Source: Microbulbifer donghaiensis
GTDB taxonomy: Bacteria > Pseudomonadota > Gammaproteobacteria > Pseudomonadales > Cellvibrionaceae
DNA: 64,000 nt
Reading direction: 5' to 3'
Assembly: GCF_900129095.1 (NCBI RefSeq)
Contig: NZ_FQVA01000001.1
Span: 1,550,001-1,614,000 of the forward strand
The position numbers were made by a program, and so were the translations under genes. A model generated the notes under the pieces. That model did no database searches. It had not been told where the DNA came from and saw nothing but the letters and a program-made list of their open reading frames with translations. Positions 57,001-64,000 of the stretch are shown piece after piece (position 1 is the stretch's first letter; each line of letters starts with the position of its first letter).

Positions 57001-60000
57001 CGATCTGCGCTATGGGAACAAAGGCACTGTTGAATTGCAGCTCCGGGGGTAGCTCGTCGCGCAGGTTCAGGTCGAAAGCATCTGCCGTGGAGGCAGCGGA
57101 GTGGCGCACCGTGACGGTATATTCCAGTATATGTCCGCCAAGCGCCGGCTGGCCGGGGACGGATATATTGGTAACTACTTTTTCAATTTCCAGCTGCGGC
57201 TCCACCACGGTGACTGCAGCTACGGGAGGAGCGGCGAGATCCTGCTCGCTGTCGTCCTCGCCGTGGTCGTATGTCAGCGAAGCGCCGTTATTCAGCGATA
57301 CGCCCTCCTGCACCGCAGCGACATTATTGACCCGGGCGAAGTACTTGATGCGGATGCGCGGGTTGAGCGGATTGCCGGCCGTATCGCTCGCCGTATCCAC
57401 CTTGCCGATATTCCAGCTGATCACACCGGTCGCACCGGTGCCCTCGCCGGGGAAGCTGATAAAGTCAGATTCCGCCGGCGGCTGGGCGCTGTCGTTGATG
57501 CTGTCGATGCCGATAAATTCGTAGGTGATGTCGTAAGCACTGCTGTGGGTCAGCGCGTAGCTGGCACCGCCGGCGGCCAGGTTATCGGACACCACAACAT
57601 TTTCGCTGATACCTTCCGGCAGCAGAATTTCCAGCTGGAACTGTTTGTGCGCGCCGATGGTGGGAATGACCGACGCATCCAGATCCGATTTTTGGAATTG
57701 CAGCGGCAGCACCGTGGACTGCGCCGAGGCGCTAGTTTCGTAGTTGTTGATCGGGTCGCCGGCATTGGGCAGGACGCCGATACGCATGCCGTCGTCCGCG
57801 CCATCGACACCGATATTGTTGCCGCTGTTGAGGGCGACATCGCGCCCCGGCAGTGACTGCCAGCGGGCCTGGATGGTGTTGTCCAGAATTTCCTGAGGCT
57901 CTACATCCTCGTCTACCCGTACCTGGAAGGTGAATGACTTCGTCTCGCCAGGAGCAATGGTGTAATCGGCGTTGGAACGGTTCCAACTGAAGATAGGTGC
58001 GTTCGCGCCGACAGTAGTCGTATCAATCGTGTTGGGCGGGTCCGTTCCCGCAACGCCGGAGGCTTGCAGGAAGGTCAATTTCTTGCCGCTAAGATCGTCC
58101 AAAACCTGTAGGTTGTAGGCATTAGCGGTGCCGATATTCTCGGCGGTGACGGTTACCGTGAGGATATCGTCCGCATCGCTGGTTGGAGCGGACATTGATT
58201 TGGTCAACTGAATCGCCGGCTCCCGTACGGTTACCTCGTGAGACTCGAACGGCACCACAACGGTATTGCCGAGCTCGTCGATATAGCTGACCTGGGCGGT
58301 GGTGTAGCTGCCCCCATTGCCGATTACATCGCCATCGTCAGTGTTCGCGCTGTTCTCGATACGGGCAATGAACTCTACCGGGAACTCGAACAGGCTGCCG
58401 GCTACCGTAGTCAGCTCCTGATCGCCAAAATTCCACTCGATATAGTCATTACTGCCGGTACTGGTGCAGGTCGGGGTAAAGGTTCCGCCCGGCGCAAAGC
58501 CCGCCGCATTGTAGGGGGCCGCATCCAGGTTAACCCCCTGGCCTTCGATACAGCGCATACCCGCCGGCAACTCATCGCGGATCACAAAGTTGCGCAGCTT
58601 GGCTGCGGGGATCTGCGCTGTGAGCCGGTAGCGGATTTCTTCGCCGACAACGACATTATCGCTGCCGGAACCACTGGCAGTGCCATTCGACAATGCCAAC
58701 GCCTGCTTGGGTTCTGCCTGTACTTCGATGATCTGCATCTGTGCGGTGGCATCGGCAGACTGGTAGTGCCGGGCGCGACCGGCTGCGGGTGTGCCATCGC
58801 CGACACCATCGTTGTCTGCGTCGCTGTCGATGGAACGGTTCTTCGGAGCACCGCTGTCACCTTCCAGGCTGTCATAGCGGGCGAAGAAGGTATTAGTAAA
58901 GGTCTGCAGCGGCGCCACCGACTGATGCGGTTTCACGCGATAGTAAAGCGTCACTGACTGGCCAGGATCAATCCGCTCCAACGCCGTCGAGTGTTCGTAG
59001 GAGAAGGTCACGATGGCCGGAATACCGCCATCACTACAGTGAGTCGCCTCACTGTAGTCATTCGCTCCCGCAGTGATACCCACCCAACCGTCATCGCCGC
59101 TGCCAGTTTCCGGAGATCCATCGCCATCATTGTCCAGGCCATCAGACTGCAGCGGCTGTACACACATCTGGCCGGAAGGGTCCAATGTATCGGTGATGAC
59201 CAAATCGTAAGCCGGTGCCCGGTCGACGCCGTTATCAGCGGTGCGGTTGGTCAGCGTCAGACGGAAAATGTAGGTCTGGTCCCGGTGCCCCTCGTTGGTG
59301 TCATCGACAAAATTGCTACAGGAAACACCGCTACCGTAGAGGTTTTCGTTACAGACCTGTTTTTCGACTTCGATAAACGGCTCGGTAACCGTCAGGTCCA
59401 CGCGCCAGTCGGACTCTGGCGGATAACCCGGAATTCCCTGGGTCTCATCCACCTCGATGGTTTCGGTATCGAATACGGCAAAGAAGTGGCCGCGACCGTA
59501 GTCAGTACTTGCGCTGGCGTGCTGATTGGGGGCGGTATTGATCGTATCTACCGGGTCGTTCAGCAGGCGAGTGGTCATGTCCGTCAGTAACCAGCGGTCC
59601 CGATCAGAAATGGAATCGACTATATTCCACTCGAAGTCCGTCTCGCTGAATGCCGTATTCAGCCCGCCGAGCTCATTGACTGTGCCCGTTATATCCCGAC
59701 AACTGGCGTCGGAGTCCGGATTCGGCAAGGTGGCAATCGCACAGGTCAGGCGGGTGTCATCGATATAGCCCTGGCCATCGGGGAGGTCATCGACGATCGA
59801 CACATTGTTTACTTCGATCAGGTTAAAACCAGGGGTATCGAAGCCAAACCAGCCGCCGGCAAAGATTTCAAACTTGCAGTCCTCACCGATAATGATGTTG
59901 TCGTTCGGGAAGCCTGCCTCGTTCAGCTCTGAACACTGGCCGCTTTGCTGTTTCAGCAGGTTGAATCCGAGTACTTTTGCCCGCACTCCATCCAGCGTGT

Positions 60001-62140
60001 AGTTGTTGGCCAACTGCGGAGTTGGCGTGGTGCCGGCTGCGCCATTCAGGTCCGCCGGCTGCGGGAACGTCAACGGAGTTCCGTCGCTCAGGGTGATTTC
60101 GCCAATGACATCCGCGCGGAATGTCAGGTCATCATCAGTCGCACCGTGGTTGCGCTCTACCTGAAATACCAACGACTGCGTCTCGGTCCCGTTGGGAGAT
60201 ATGGTACCCAGTGCCGCCGAGGTACAGCGATACACCGTCGCAGAAGTCGGGATATAGCTGGGGCTGTTCCATACCGGATGGCCTGGCGGGTTGCCGGTCG
60301 CAGTACAGCCTGCGGCCGGCGTAACCACATTCATCGCCTCACCGAAACTCACGTAGACGAAGTAATCATTGGCATCGTGGCCACCATTATTCGTGATCTG
60401 CACGGTGAGAGGCGATGTGCCGCTATCGCGCACGATATACAGCGGATGACTCATACTGACATCGAGATCCTCCGGATCCGGTGTCACATTATCGAAGTGC
60501 TGTTGGGTTCGCGGACTGCCCGGCCCTGCGCTACAAAAATCCTCGTACTGTACGAAAAGCTGGTTTTGGCCCGACAACAAGGTATTGCTGTTCGGGTCAC
60601 TGCCCGCCCCTGCGGACTCCTGCGGATCGTCCAGGTCGGCAATTTTATCGTAGAAGTCCGGTTCCACCGTCACGATACGAAATCGAACCCGGACCCTGTC
60701 GCCATGGCGGAGCATGTTTACCTGATCACCGTATATCGGGTGGGTTTCACCGCTGATCAGGCGCAAGGTTATTTCGGTGTTGTTGAGCGGATTGGAATCA
60801 AAAGCATCCCACTCCACCTGGTCCGCAAATCCCGCATAGTCCCCGTAAGCCGGGCTGGGATTGAGTACGCGCGGATCGTAAGTTGTGTCGACTACATATT
60901 CGGGGGGAAGAACATCCCGCAGCTCGATATTCTTGACTGAGCCACCAGTGCGATTGGATATAGTCAAGGTCACGAAGCCGGCGGAACCCAGCGGCTGACC
61001 GGTGTTTGTCCCGGTTATCGCGCGCTGAATTGTCAGATTACCCTGGGACAGTGCGCTCATCTGCGCGGTCGCAGAGAATGGGCCGGAGCCCGTAGATGTC
61101 TGGCTGACCCCACCCGCTCCATTTCCGGTAATCTCACAGCCCCACTGCAGGTCGGTCACCGTATTCACGCCGTTACTGCACGAGGTATTGACCTTACCGA
61201 CAAAAAATATTGTCGTAGTGCCACCGGCCTCAACGTCGACGATGCCGGGACCACTGGCGAAGCCTCCCGTCAGGGCGAAATTGTTAACTGTGTTGTCAGC
61301 GGAGATACAACCACCTGTCGCAGCACCATCGTTATCGGCACTGGCCTGGGCAGCTGCCGCACTCGAGCATGCCCAGAGGATGTCCATATTGGGATCATCC
61401 ATCAGCTCGTCGAGACGCACGTCCTGCATGTCTGCCAAGCCACTGTTGCCGATGCGCACCCGCCAGACGACGTCATCGTTAATGTTGCCGTAGACAGGGT
61501 CTGTCCAGTTTGTTTGGCCCGCATCGCGGTTCTGCCCATCCTTTTCCAGGGAAGGGAGCGGTTCTCGTAGAGGTAGCTGGTCGGTGTCCTCGTCAAAACC
61601 CGGCTGGGGAGGATCCGGGGTCACTGCGGTATCGACGCAGGTGTAGCTTGTACTTACTTCGATGCTGCGGGAAATAAGACTGGTCAGATTCTCTTCGGTA
61701 CCAGACACACTGCGCACCGGCACGAAGATCCGCAGAATGTCCCCCTCGTTCAACTCTGCGAGGGAGGGGATGTCGCTGGAATCCCAGGAAAACGACTGGC
61801 CAGAGCCCTGAGTGGTGACCGTTTGCGGGAAGCCGCCGTTAAGTGCGGCTGTGACGCTCCCGGCAAGTTCCAGCTCGGGAAACAACGTCTCGGTGACGGT
61901 AATATCGCGAAGCGGATCACCAGACCCAGTACGCGTGGGGTTGCTGACCTGGATCTCGATCGTGCCGGTGCCGCAAAGCTCACAATAACTGTCACTGAGA
62001 TCGTGACGGACAACTGACTCCTGACTGGGACAGTTGAGGGCGGCCTGCGCGCTTGCAACAGGCAACAGCCATCCACCGCCGGCGAGAACAAGGCCAACAA
62101 GCGCGCTCTTCCAAGACTTACGCCCAGTTACATCCGACAT
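51068..62140 (-). CDS. giant DUF11-repeat secreted surface protein B
   Basis: 3690 aa from the ATG at 62140 (MSDVTG start shared with protein A; GTG at 62149 and ATG at 62143 are alternatives). Signal peptide ending about PVASAQA. About 19 DUF11-like beta-sandwich repeats follow; the first third is Cys-containing (for example YCELCGTG, CNENLYGSGVSCSN) and differs strongly from protein A. The last four repeats, both SdrD-B-like modules (about 3070 and 3490) and the OmpA-like tail are closely shared with A. Aspartate-rich DNDGDGSPETGSGDDG segments resemble calcium-binding loops. It is the first of the three big minus-strand genes, following the TonB-like gene by about 300 bases. Probably exported and surface-located; function inferred from repeats only. 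Confidence 0.82.
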   Translation of the reverse strand: MSDVTGRKSWKSALVGLVLAGGGWLLPVASAQAALNCPSQESVVRHDLSDSYCELCGTGTIEIQVSNPTRTGSGDPLRDITVTETLFPELELAGSVTAALNGGFPQTVTTQGSGQSFSWDSSDIPSLAELNEGDILRIFVPVRSVSGTEENLTSLISRSIEVSTSYTCVDTAVTPDPPQPGFDEDTDQLPLREPLPSLEKDGQNRDAGQTNWTDPVYGNINDDVVWRVRIGNSGLADMQDVRLDELMDDPNMDILWACSSAAAAQASADNDGAATGGCISADNTVNNFALTGGFASGPGIVDVEAGGTTTIFFVGKVNTSCSNGVNTVTDLQWGCEITGNGAGGVSQTSTGSGPFSATAQMSALSQGNLTIQRAITGTNTGQPLGSAGFVTLTISNRTGGSVKNIELRDVLPPEYVVDTTYDPRVLNPSPAYGDYAGFADQVEWDAFDSNPLNNTEITLRLISGETHPIYGDQVNMLRHGDRVRVRFRIVTVEPDFYDKIADLDDPQESAGAGSDPNSNTLLSGQNQLFVQYEDFCSAGPGSPRTQQHFDNVTPDPEDLDVSMSHPLYIVRDSGTSPLTVQITNNGGHDANDYFVYVSFGEAMNVVTPAAGCTATGNPPGHPVWNSPSYIPTSATVYRCTSAALGTISPNGTETQSLVFQVERNHGATDDDLTFRADVIGEITLSDGTPLTFPQPADLNGAAGTTPTPQLANNYTLDGVRAKVLGFNLLKQQSGQCSELNEAGFPNDNIIIGEDCKFEIFAGGWFGFDTPGFNLIEVNNVSIVDDLPDGQGYIDDTRLTCAIATLPNPDSDASCRDITGTVNELGGLNTAFSETDFEWNIVDSISDRDRWLLTDMTTRLLNDPVDTINTAPNQHASASTDYGRGHFFAVFDTETIEVDETQGIPGYPPESDWRVDLTVTEPFIEVEKQVCNENLYGSGVSCSNFVDDTNEGHRDQTYIFRLTLTNRTADNGVDRAPAYDLVITDTLDPSGQMCVQPLQSDGLDNDGDGSPETGSGDDGWVGITAGANDYSEATHCSDGGIPAIVTFSYEHSTALERIDPGQSVTLYYRVKPHQSVAPLQTFTNTFFARYDSLEGDSGAPKNRSIDSDADNDGVGDGTPAAGRARHYQSADATAQMQIIEVQAEPKQALALSNGTASGSGSDNVVVGEEIRYRLTAQIPAAKLRNFVIRDELPAGMRCIEGQGVNLDAAPYNAAGFAPGGTFTPTCTSTGSNDYIEWNFGDQELTTVAGSLFEFPVEFIARIENSANTDDGDVIGNGGSYTTAQVSYIDELGNTVVVPFESHEVTVREPAIQLTKSMSAPTSDADDILTVTVTAENIGTANAYNLQVLDDLSGKKLTFLQASGVAGTDPPNTIDTTTVGANAPIFSWNRSNADYTIAPGETKSFTFQVRVDEDVEPQEILDNTIQARWQSLPGRDVALNSGNNIGVDGADDGMRIGVLPNAGDPINNYETSASAQSTVLPLQFQKSDLDASVIPTIGAHKQFQLEILLPEGISENVVVSDNLAAGGASYALTHSSAYDITYEFIGIDSINDSAQPPAESDFISFPGEGTGATGVISWNIGKVDTASDTAGNPLNPRIRIKYFARVNNVAAVQEGVSLNNGASLTYDHGEDDSEQDLAAPPVAAVTVVEPQLEIEKVVTNISVPGQPALGGHILEYTVTVRHSAASTADAFDLNLRDELPPELQFNSAFVPIAQIGGIDVSGFEPTPAGTPLGPLVWGKNNGDNSLDLPRGSELVLVYRAEVRGVFGSPISNRVRVDWTSLDDIDTGFERHGDGCPVIAAPNDYCSDFAEAVIVTDDNTAIEKSVYADSDADTPVGTLRLGDTVTYTLNLTLQAGTTPGLSVVDTLPPGMVFDSIVSINGDTSAPYQQGNGFNYADIPASAVPAQGQENAVNWTLGDIEREFSNSAPLIIRYTARVAEDNGIAQLPTAQQLTNTAILNYGSESVQDDALIELRQPLIDSLQKTERSGKTNPYTVLDLLNDTMQFRLHACNSGDAPAYNLRLTDDLAPQFDETSISAPLVSIGGVPLVQGSDYVYSAPAAPGEDMVFTFAAPLAAGQCLDIDYDVGFRSDVGSAESWANSFTVDEYWSLPDSSGQRYAPVSLPLPFQMQTTAASADPLLKELLAPADGTAAVGEEIRYRITVPSSPVTSSSLAGVVVTDTLDGLGDSVLFESATLDGVAVTPVIGANTLTFDVGVVTAGTSAVIEIVARVADAPSATDGTVISNRADYTYLEGGSPVAGGGNAVDFTIVEPQLVMDKEGPAGGTLQSGMPGSFTLDIHNTGNGEAWDITISDLLPNTAQGGMCETQPQITSAQIVDGGGAVLQALNAGADFAVTFDPASCVFSVTTSGANAVIPPDHHLVIGYDAWLDTDTENGTGLSNIAGATLWHSLAMDSSDQVRAYARALSDGTPSLPDHEDIFTITAQVPSFEFRKTVVNVTTGQDPGSDASPGDRLRYSILVRNLSDLDVSDIEIADELDALNAAPLFVPGSLALITAPAGSDSSATDASGGAKGSGNLQVANLSLEASGGAADYFVIEFEATLAAVIDSGTVVLNQARLLPPGMPEFVSDDPNVNGADDPQVVGDEDPTQSLINSAPQLVVEKTSADITGDADLLMVGDTLRYTLRVENTGNENMVDAVLRDQVPANTTYVAGSTTLNGNAIGDVNGGAPLAAGMAINSPGEAEGFVGVAAAGAAAVVVTFDVTINDVNDGTIISNQGFVNGNGAGSGALDEVPSDDPATDAPNDPTVDIVGDVPLLIAHKTVEIVIDNMSAGIVDPGDVLRYTIAVANMGGVDATRVALTDQVPANTTYVANSTTLNGFAVADNGGGTSRLDAGLPISSDDLTPPMPGADEGVVTSARTATVTFDVTVNAGTPTGTVISNQGSVYSVELPLTLTDADGNPSNGAQPTEVVVGDVQQLSITKEVAVVGGGAAEAGAVLEYLVKVTNISAVPATYVTITDDLLVAGEGVLTYVADFALLNGLAGGISVDGSVIAADFAAVYGELQPGDTATLRFQAKLSENLEIGYRVLNTAEVQWNDPPASNQASVAIDVGGTPGIANLNGYLWHDVNFNEQLDSDERLLLNWTVELYFNNALLETVQSDDNGYFQFDGLVPNYFSSTTAGGASYELKYIAPDAGANTASLGITSSDFTNGPQTISEIYVGSGANPQNLNLPITPNGVIYDSVLRQPISGATVTMLRASTEQVLPDRCFDDPKQQSQVTQAGGYYKFDINFADAACPANQDYLIRVQIPGDNYVAGESAIIPPQTDEDTAGFDVAACLGSTADRLPGTPDHCEAQLSELPPPLDVDARDELTDYYLRLTLDDNRIPGESQLFNNHIAVDPQLDGALSITKTAALLNVTRSQLVPYTITFGNTLPVPLTDLRLVDFFPAGFKYVAGSARLDGEAIEPQVDGLQLGWPDLRVEADQTREVKLLLVVGSGVGEGKYVNRARMFNQLSGQVASGEASATVRVIPDPTFDCTDVIGKVYDDKNMNGYQDAGEGGVPGARVVTATGLNATTDAHGRFHITCAVVPNQDRGSNFVLKLDDRSLPSGYRLTTENPRVLRATRGKMLKFNFGTSLHRVVRLDMAEAVFEPGTTELRPQWHSRTELLLEKLQEAPSVLRLSYLAENEEADLVEERLESIKAQIADEWARNYGDYELTIETEVFWRRGAPPNNGRLE

Positions 62141-62223
62141 CATCGCCACTTTTCAGCCGCCCTATTCAATTGAAACTCCTGTACGCAGCGTCCACCGACA
62201 CTGCGGCCGGACAGACACTCCTC

Positions 62224-62336
62224 GGCGGGCGAACTTTATTCAGATGGAGAATCAGCAGCCGTGAAGCAGGTCAAAATTAACGTTCTTGCGGGGAACTTTT
62301 TTTACGTTTGCAAAGTAGTTCTCAGGGAAAATCGAG
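62224..62336 (-). promoter_or_regulatory. conserved upstream block of giant gene B
   Basis: Counterpart of 50741-50855 upstream of giant gene A, with the same ordered sub-blocks. The minus-strand reading includes TTTCCCTGAGAAC and TTTGCAAAC upstream of an A-tract. Confidence 0.55.
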
Positions 62337-62402
62337 GCAAACTCTAAATATTTAGGAAAAAATTTTAGAGCCCGCTAGCTGATGTCGATAGATAGGAACC
62401 GC

Positions 62403-62425
62403 CCCCTCCCGCATGCGGGAGAGGG
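62403..62425. terminator. hairpin after the TonB-like gene
   Basis: CTCCCGCATGCGGGAG with near-complementary CCC/GGG flanks, 14 bases past the stop of the TonB-like gene. No T-tract follows on the minus strand; probably the end of the exbD-tonB-like transcript. Confidence 0.45.
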
Positions 62426-62439
62426 CTTGTTTTGCCAGG

Positions 62440-63816
62440 CTAGCCAGCCGGCAGGAAGTCGATCGGGTAGAGGATGGTAATGGTCGGCACACCGGCTTTT
62501 GGGCCGAAGTTAAACCGTTTCACCCTCGCCACAATCTTGGCGTTCAGCGCCGGGGAATCCATATCGCTGGTTTCAACCTTGGCCATGGACACAGAACCAT
62601 CGGGCTCGATGGTGATCTTCAGGACCATCTTGCCCTGCAACGCCGGGTTGTTGCGCAGCTCGCGGTTGTAGATGCGATAGAGCGCAGCCTTGTAGCGGTC
62701 GAAGACAATCTGGATTTCCTCGTCGGTGCGCGACGGCCCCGCTCCATCGCTGAGCGGCCTGTCCTCACCGGCAAAGTCACCTTCGCTGCCAATCGAACTC
62801 TCGACCCGGGAGAAGGCCACGCCCGAGAGCGCCGTGCCTGAACCACCGACATTGCGGCTGAGGCTGGCGGTATTGATGCCGCCACTGCCGGCTTTGGCCG
62901 CCGCGGTGATAAGCGAGCGCTGACTGCGGTTTTCCTTCTTGCCGGCGGTACTGAGCTGGGTCTGCTGGCCGAGGCGATTGTCCAGGTCGTCCTCGATGAG
63001 ATCCTGGAAGTTGTCCTTGAAGGCCAACACGCCCGTGCGCTCCGCCTTCTTGCGCGCGTCCTTCTTCTCGGCCTTGGACGGTTTGGGATCCTGCTTGGCA
63101 ACCTGTTGCTTGGGCTCGGGCTTCTTCTCGTCCTGCTTCGGCTTGGGTTTCTCCGGCTCCGGTGGCGGTTTCGGCTTGGTTTTCTTCTCGATTACCAGCT
63201 TGGCCAGGCGCTCGGGAATTTCAACAACCTCGTCCGCTTCCGGCTCGGGTATTTTCCACAGGGGCACCAAATAACCGAGCAGCAGGGCCACCAGCAACGA
63301 CACCAGTACGCAGCGGCGGAAGCGGCGCTCATCCTCGCCCTGGGTGTGCCAGGGCATGGACATCGGACGGAAGTCCTGCTGTTCGAACTCTCGTGTTATT
63401 TCAAATTCGAACTGCGACTCTTCCTCCCGAAGGCGCAGCTGTTCTGCCCGCTCGTCTAACTCGAAAATTTCGTCGTTGCAGCTCTCGATCTTGTCGAGTA
63501 CGCGACGACGGCGCTCCTGCAGCAGATCGAGGTTCGCGTTGTAGACACTGACAGTGTGCTGGATGCGCCGAATGACGACCTTGGAGGCATCTTCACGGTA
63601 GTCGTCGGCCCAGAACAGCTCCCCGGCCCCAACGTCTTCCAGCTTGCCAAGGCGCTCGGAAATTTCGTCGAGCAGCTGGTGCTTGGACTCATCCCTGCGC
63701 AGCTCATTCAACTTCTCGTCGATCAGACGCTGCTCACCTTCGAGCATGCGAATGCGCCGGTGAACCGCTTCCAGTTCGCCGCTGACCGCTTGCTGTTGTT
63801 GAAGAAAATTACTCAC
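62440..63816 (-). CDS. TonB-like protein with AgmX/PglI C-terminal domain
   Basis: 458 aa. Residues 1-150 are a long predicted coiled coil facing the cytoplasm. One transmembrane helix (about 168-188) is followed by a Pro/Lys-rich spacer (about 205-260, KPKPPPEPEKPKPKQDEKK), a Gly/Ser linker, and a C-terminal TonB/AgmX-like domain (about 365-458: LQGKMVLKITIEPDGSVSMA). Such proteins pair with ExbB/ExbD-type proton channels to transmit force to the outer membrane. The start is GTG at 63816 with GGAAG just upstream, 9 bases after the exbD stop, so co-transcribed. A large N-terminal coiled coil is unusual for TonB. Its neighbours on the other side are the giant surface proteins. Confidence 0.82.
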   Translation of the reverse strand: MSNFLQQQQAVSGELEAVHRRIRMLEGEQRLIDEKLNELRRDESKHQLLDEISERLGKLEDVGAGELFWADDYREDASKVVIRRIQHTVSVYNANLDLLQERRRRVLDKIESCNDEIFELDERAEQLRLREEESQFEFEITREFEQQDFRPMSMPWHTQGEDERRFRRCVLVSLLVALLLGYLVPLWKIPEPEADEVVEIPERLAKLVIEKKTKPKPPPEPEKPKPKQDEKKPEPKQQVAKQDPKPSKAEKKDARKKAERTGVLAFKDNFQDLIEDDLDNRLGQQTQLSTAGKKENRSQRSLITAAAKAGSGGINTASLSRNVGGSGTALSGVAFSRVESSIGSEGDFAGEDRPLSDGAGPSRTDEEIQIVFDRYKAALYRIYNRELRNNPALQGKMVLKITIEPDGSVSMAKVETSDMDSPALNAKIVARVKRFNFGPKAGVPTITILYPIDFLPAG

Positions 63817-63825
63817 AGACTTCCA

Positions 63826-64000
63826 TTAACCTTGCGATGCTTTCTGAATTACCGCCAGAGAGACCTTGGTGTATCCGGCATCCGTACAGCTGGACATCAC
63901 TTTCTTCAGCAAACTGAACGGAATGGTTCGGTCTGCGAGAATATTCACTTCTGGTGGCAGTTGCTCAGGCGCTTCCTCTGCCTCTTCGGCGATCTCTTGC
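63826..64000 (-). CDS. ExbD/TolR-family protein, C-terminal part
   Basis: The gene enters from beyond the window end; 57 C-terminal residues and the TAA stop are visible. The sequence ILADRTIPFSLLKKVMSSC then TDAGYTKVSLAVIQKA is the typical periplasmic end of ExbD (D-r-x-x-p-y...v...a...G-y..v.la). ExbD with ExbB forms the proton-driven motor for TonB-like proteins. It lies 9 bases before the TonB-like gene. Confidence 0.8.
   Translation of the reverse strand, partial: QEIAEEAEEAPEQLPPEVNILADRTIPFSLLKKVMSSCTDAGYTKVSLAVIQKASQG

Larger units (their letters stand above)
62141..62439. other. intergenic region upstream of giant gene B
   Basis: About 300 bases with no gene. It contains the conserved upstream block (62224-62336), an AT-rich stretch at 62337-62370 and a GC hairpin at 62403-62425. 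Confidence 0.6.

Noticed and set aside
40327..62140. Giant proteins considered as type I-secreted RTX or sortase-anchored adhesins
   Set aside because: No RTX nonapeptide arrays, no LPxTG, no adjacent ABC/MFP secretion genes, and both have N-terminal Sec-type signal regions.

Overview
The window is about 64 kb of GC-rich chromosome from a respiratory gammaproteobacterium. Gene content (Nar nitrate reductase, anaerobic ubiquinone genes, NnrS, very large DUF11-type surface proteins with TonB/ExbD-like partners) suggests a marine Cellvibrionales / Microbulbifer-like organism. That assignment is inference; there is no rRNA or other marker gene here. No tRNA, rRNA or CRISPR array was seen.

Layout. 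(1) 1-1.6 kb: an accessory edge with a DUF2971-like gene broken by one in-frame stop and an AT-rich HEPN/AbiU2-like gene, each followed by a palindromic, faintly attC-like spacer. (2) 1.7-14.2 kb, minus strand: one long anaerobic-respiration cluster, narG-narH-narJ-narI-ppiC-can-ubiM-(DGC protein)-ubiT-ubiU-ubiV. It couples membrane nitrate reductase to oxygen-independent ubiquinone synthesis. The sensor gene narX diverges from it across a promoter region with a perfect 7-2-7 NarL site. (3) 16.4-17.6 kb: two MITE-like palindromic elements, a SirB2-family gene and a small Cys-motif gene. (4) 17.6-21.2 kb, minus: three c-type cytochrome genes (beta-helix/cytochrome fusion, MauG/CCP-like di-haem protein, c4-like di-haem protein), possibly an uncharacterised periplasmic redox unit. 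(5) 21.4-29.9 kb: trhP, a tyrosine-decarboxylase-like PLP enzyme, nnrS and narK (minus), then divergent narL-moeA (plus), with a second perfect NarL site between narK and narL. (6) 29.9-31 kb: decayed DNA with transposase remnants. (7) 31-34.1 kb, plus: an ECF sigma factor followed by a secreted unknown, two small membrane proteins and a GTP cyclohydrolase I. (8) 34.3-35.1 kb: a REP-associated transposase (RAYT) with three REP copies and a 10-copy heptanucleotide repeat. (9) 35.1-64 kb, minus: exbD (partial), a TonB-like AgmX/PglI-domain gene, two paralogous giant DUF11-repeat proteins (about 3690 and 3443 aa), and a 1738-aa protein with three OmpA-like domains and a C-terminal beta-barrel-like region, whose start overlaps the stop of the second giant gene.

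How it fits together. NarK imports nitrate. NarGHI reduces it with quinol electrons, with NarJ as assembly chaperone and MoeA making the molybdenum cofactor. UbiT/U/V plus a UbiM-type hydroxylase can supply ubiquinone with and without O2. NarX/NarL sense nitrate and probably act at the two NarL palindromes. NnrS points to nitric-oxide stress tolerance. The best candidate for an undescribed system is the 35-64 kb surface locus: duplicated giant secreted proteins, an OmpA/barrel anchor and an ExbD/TonB-like energiser, all co-oriented. The second candidate is the beta-helix/cytochrome cluster at 17.6-21.2 kb.
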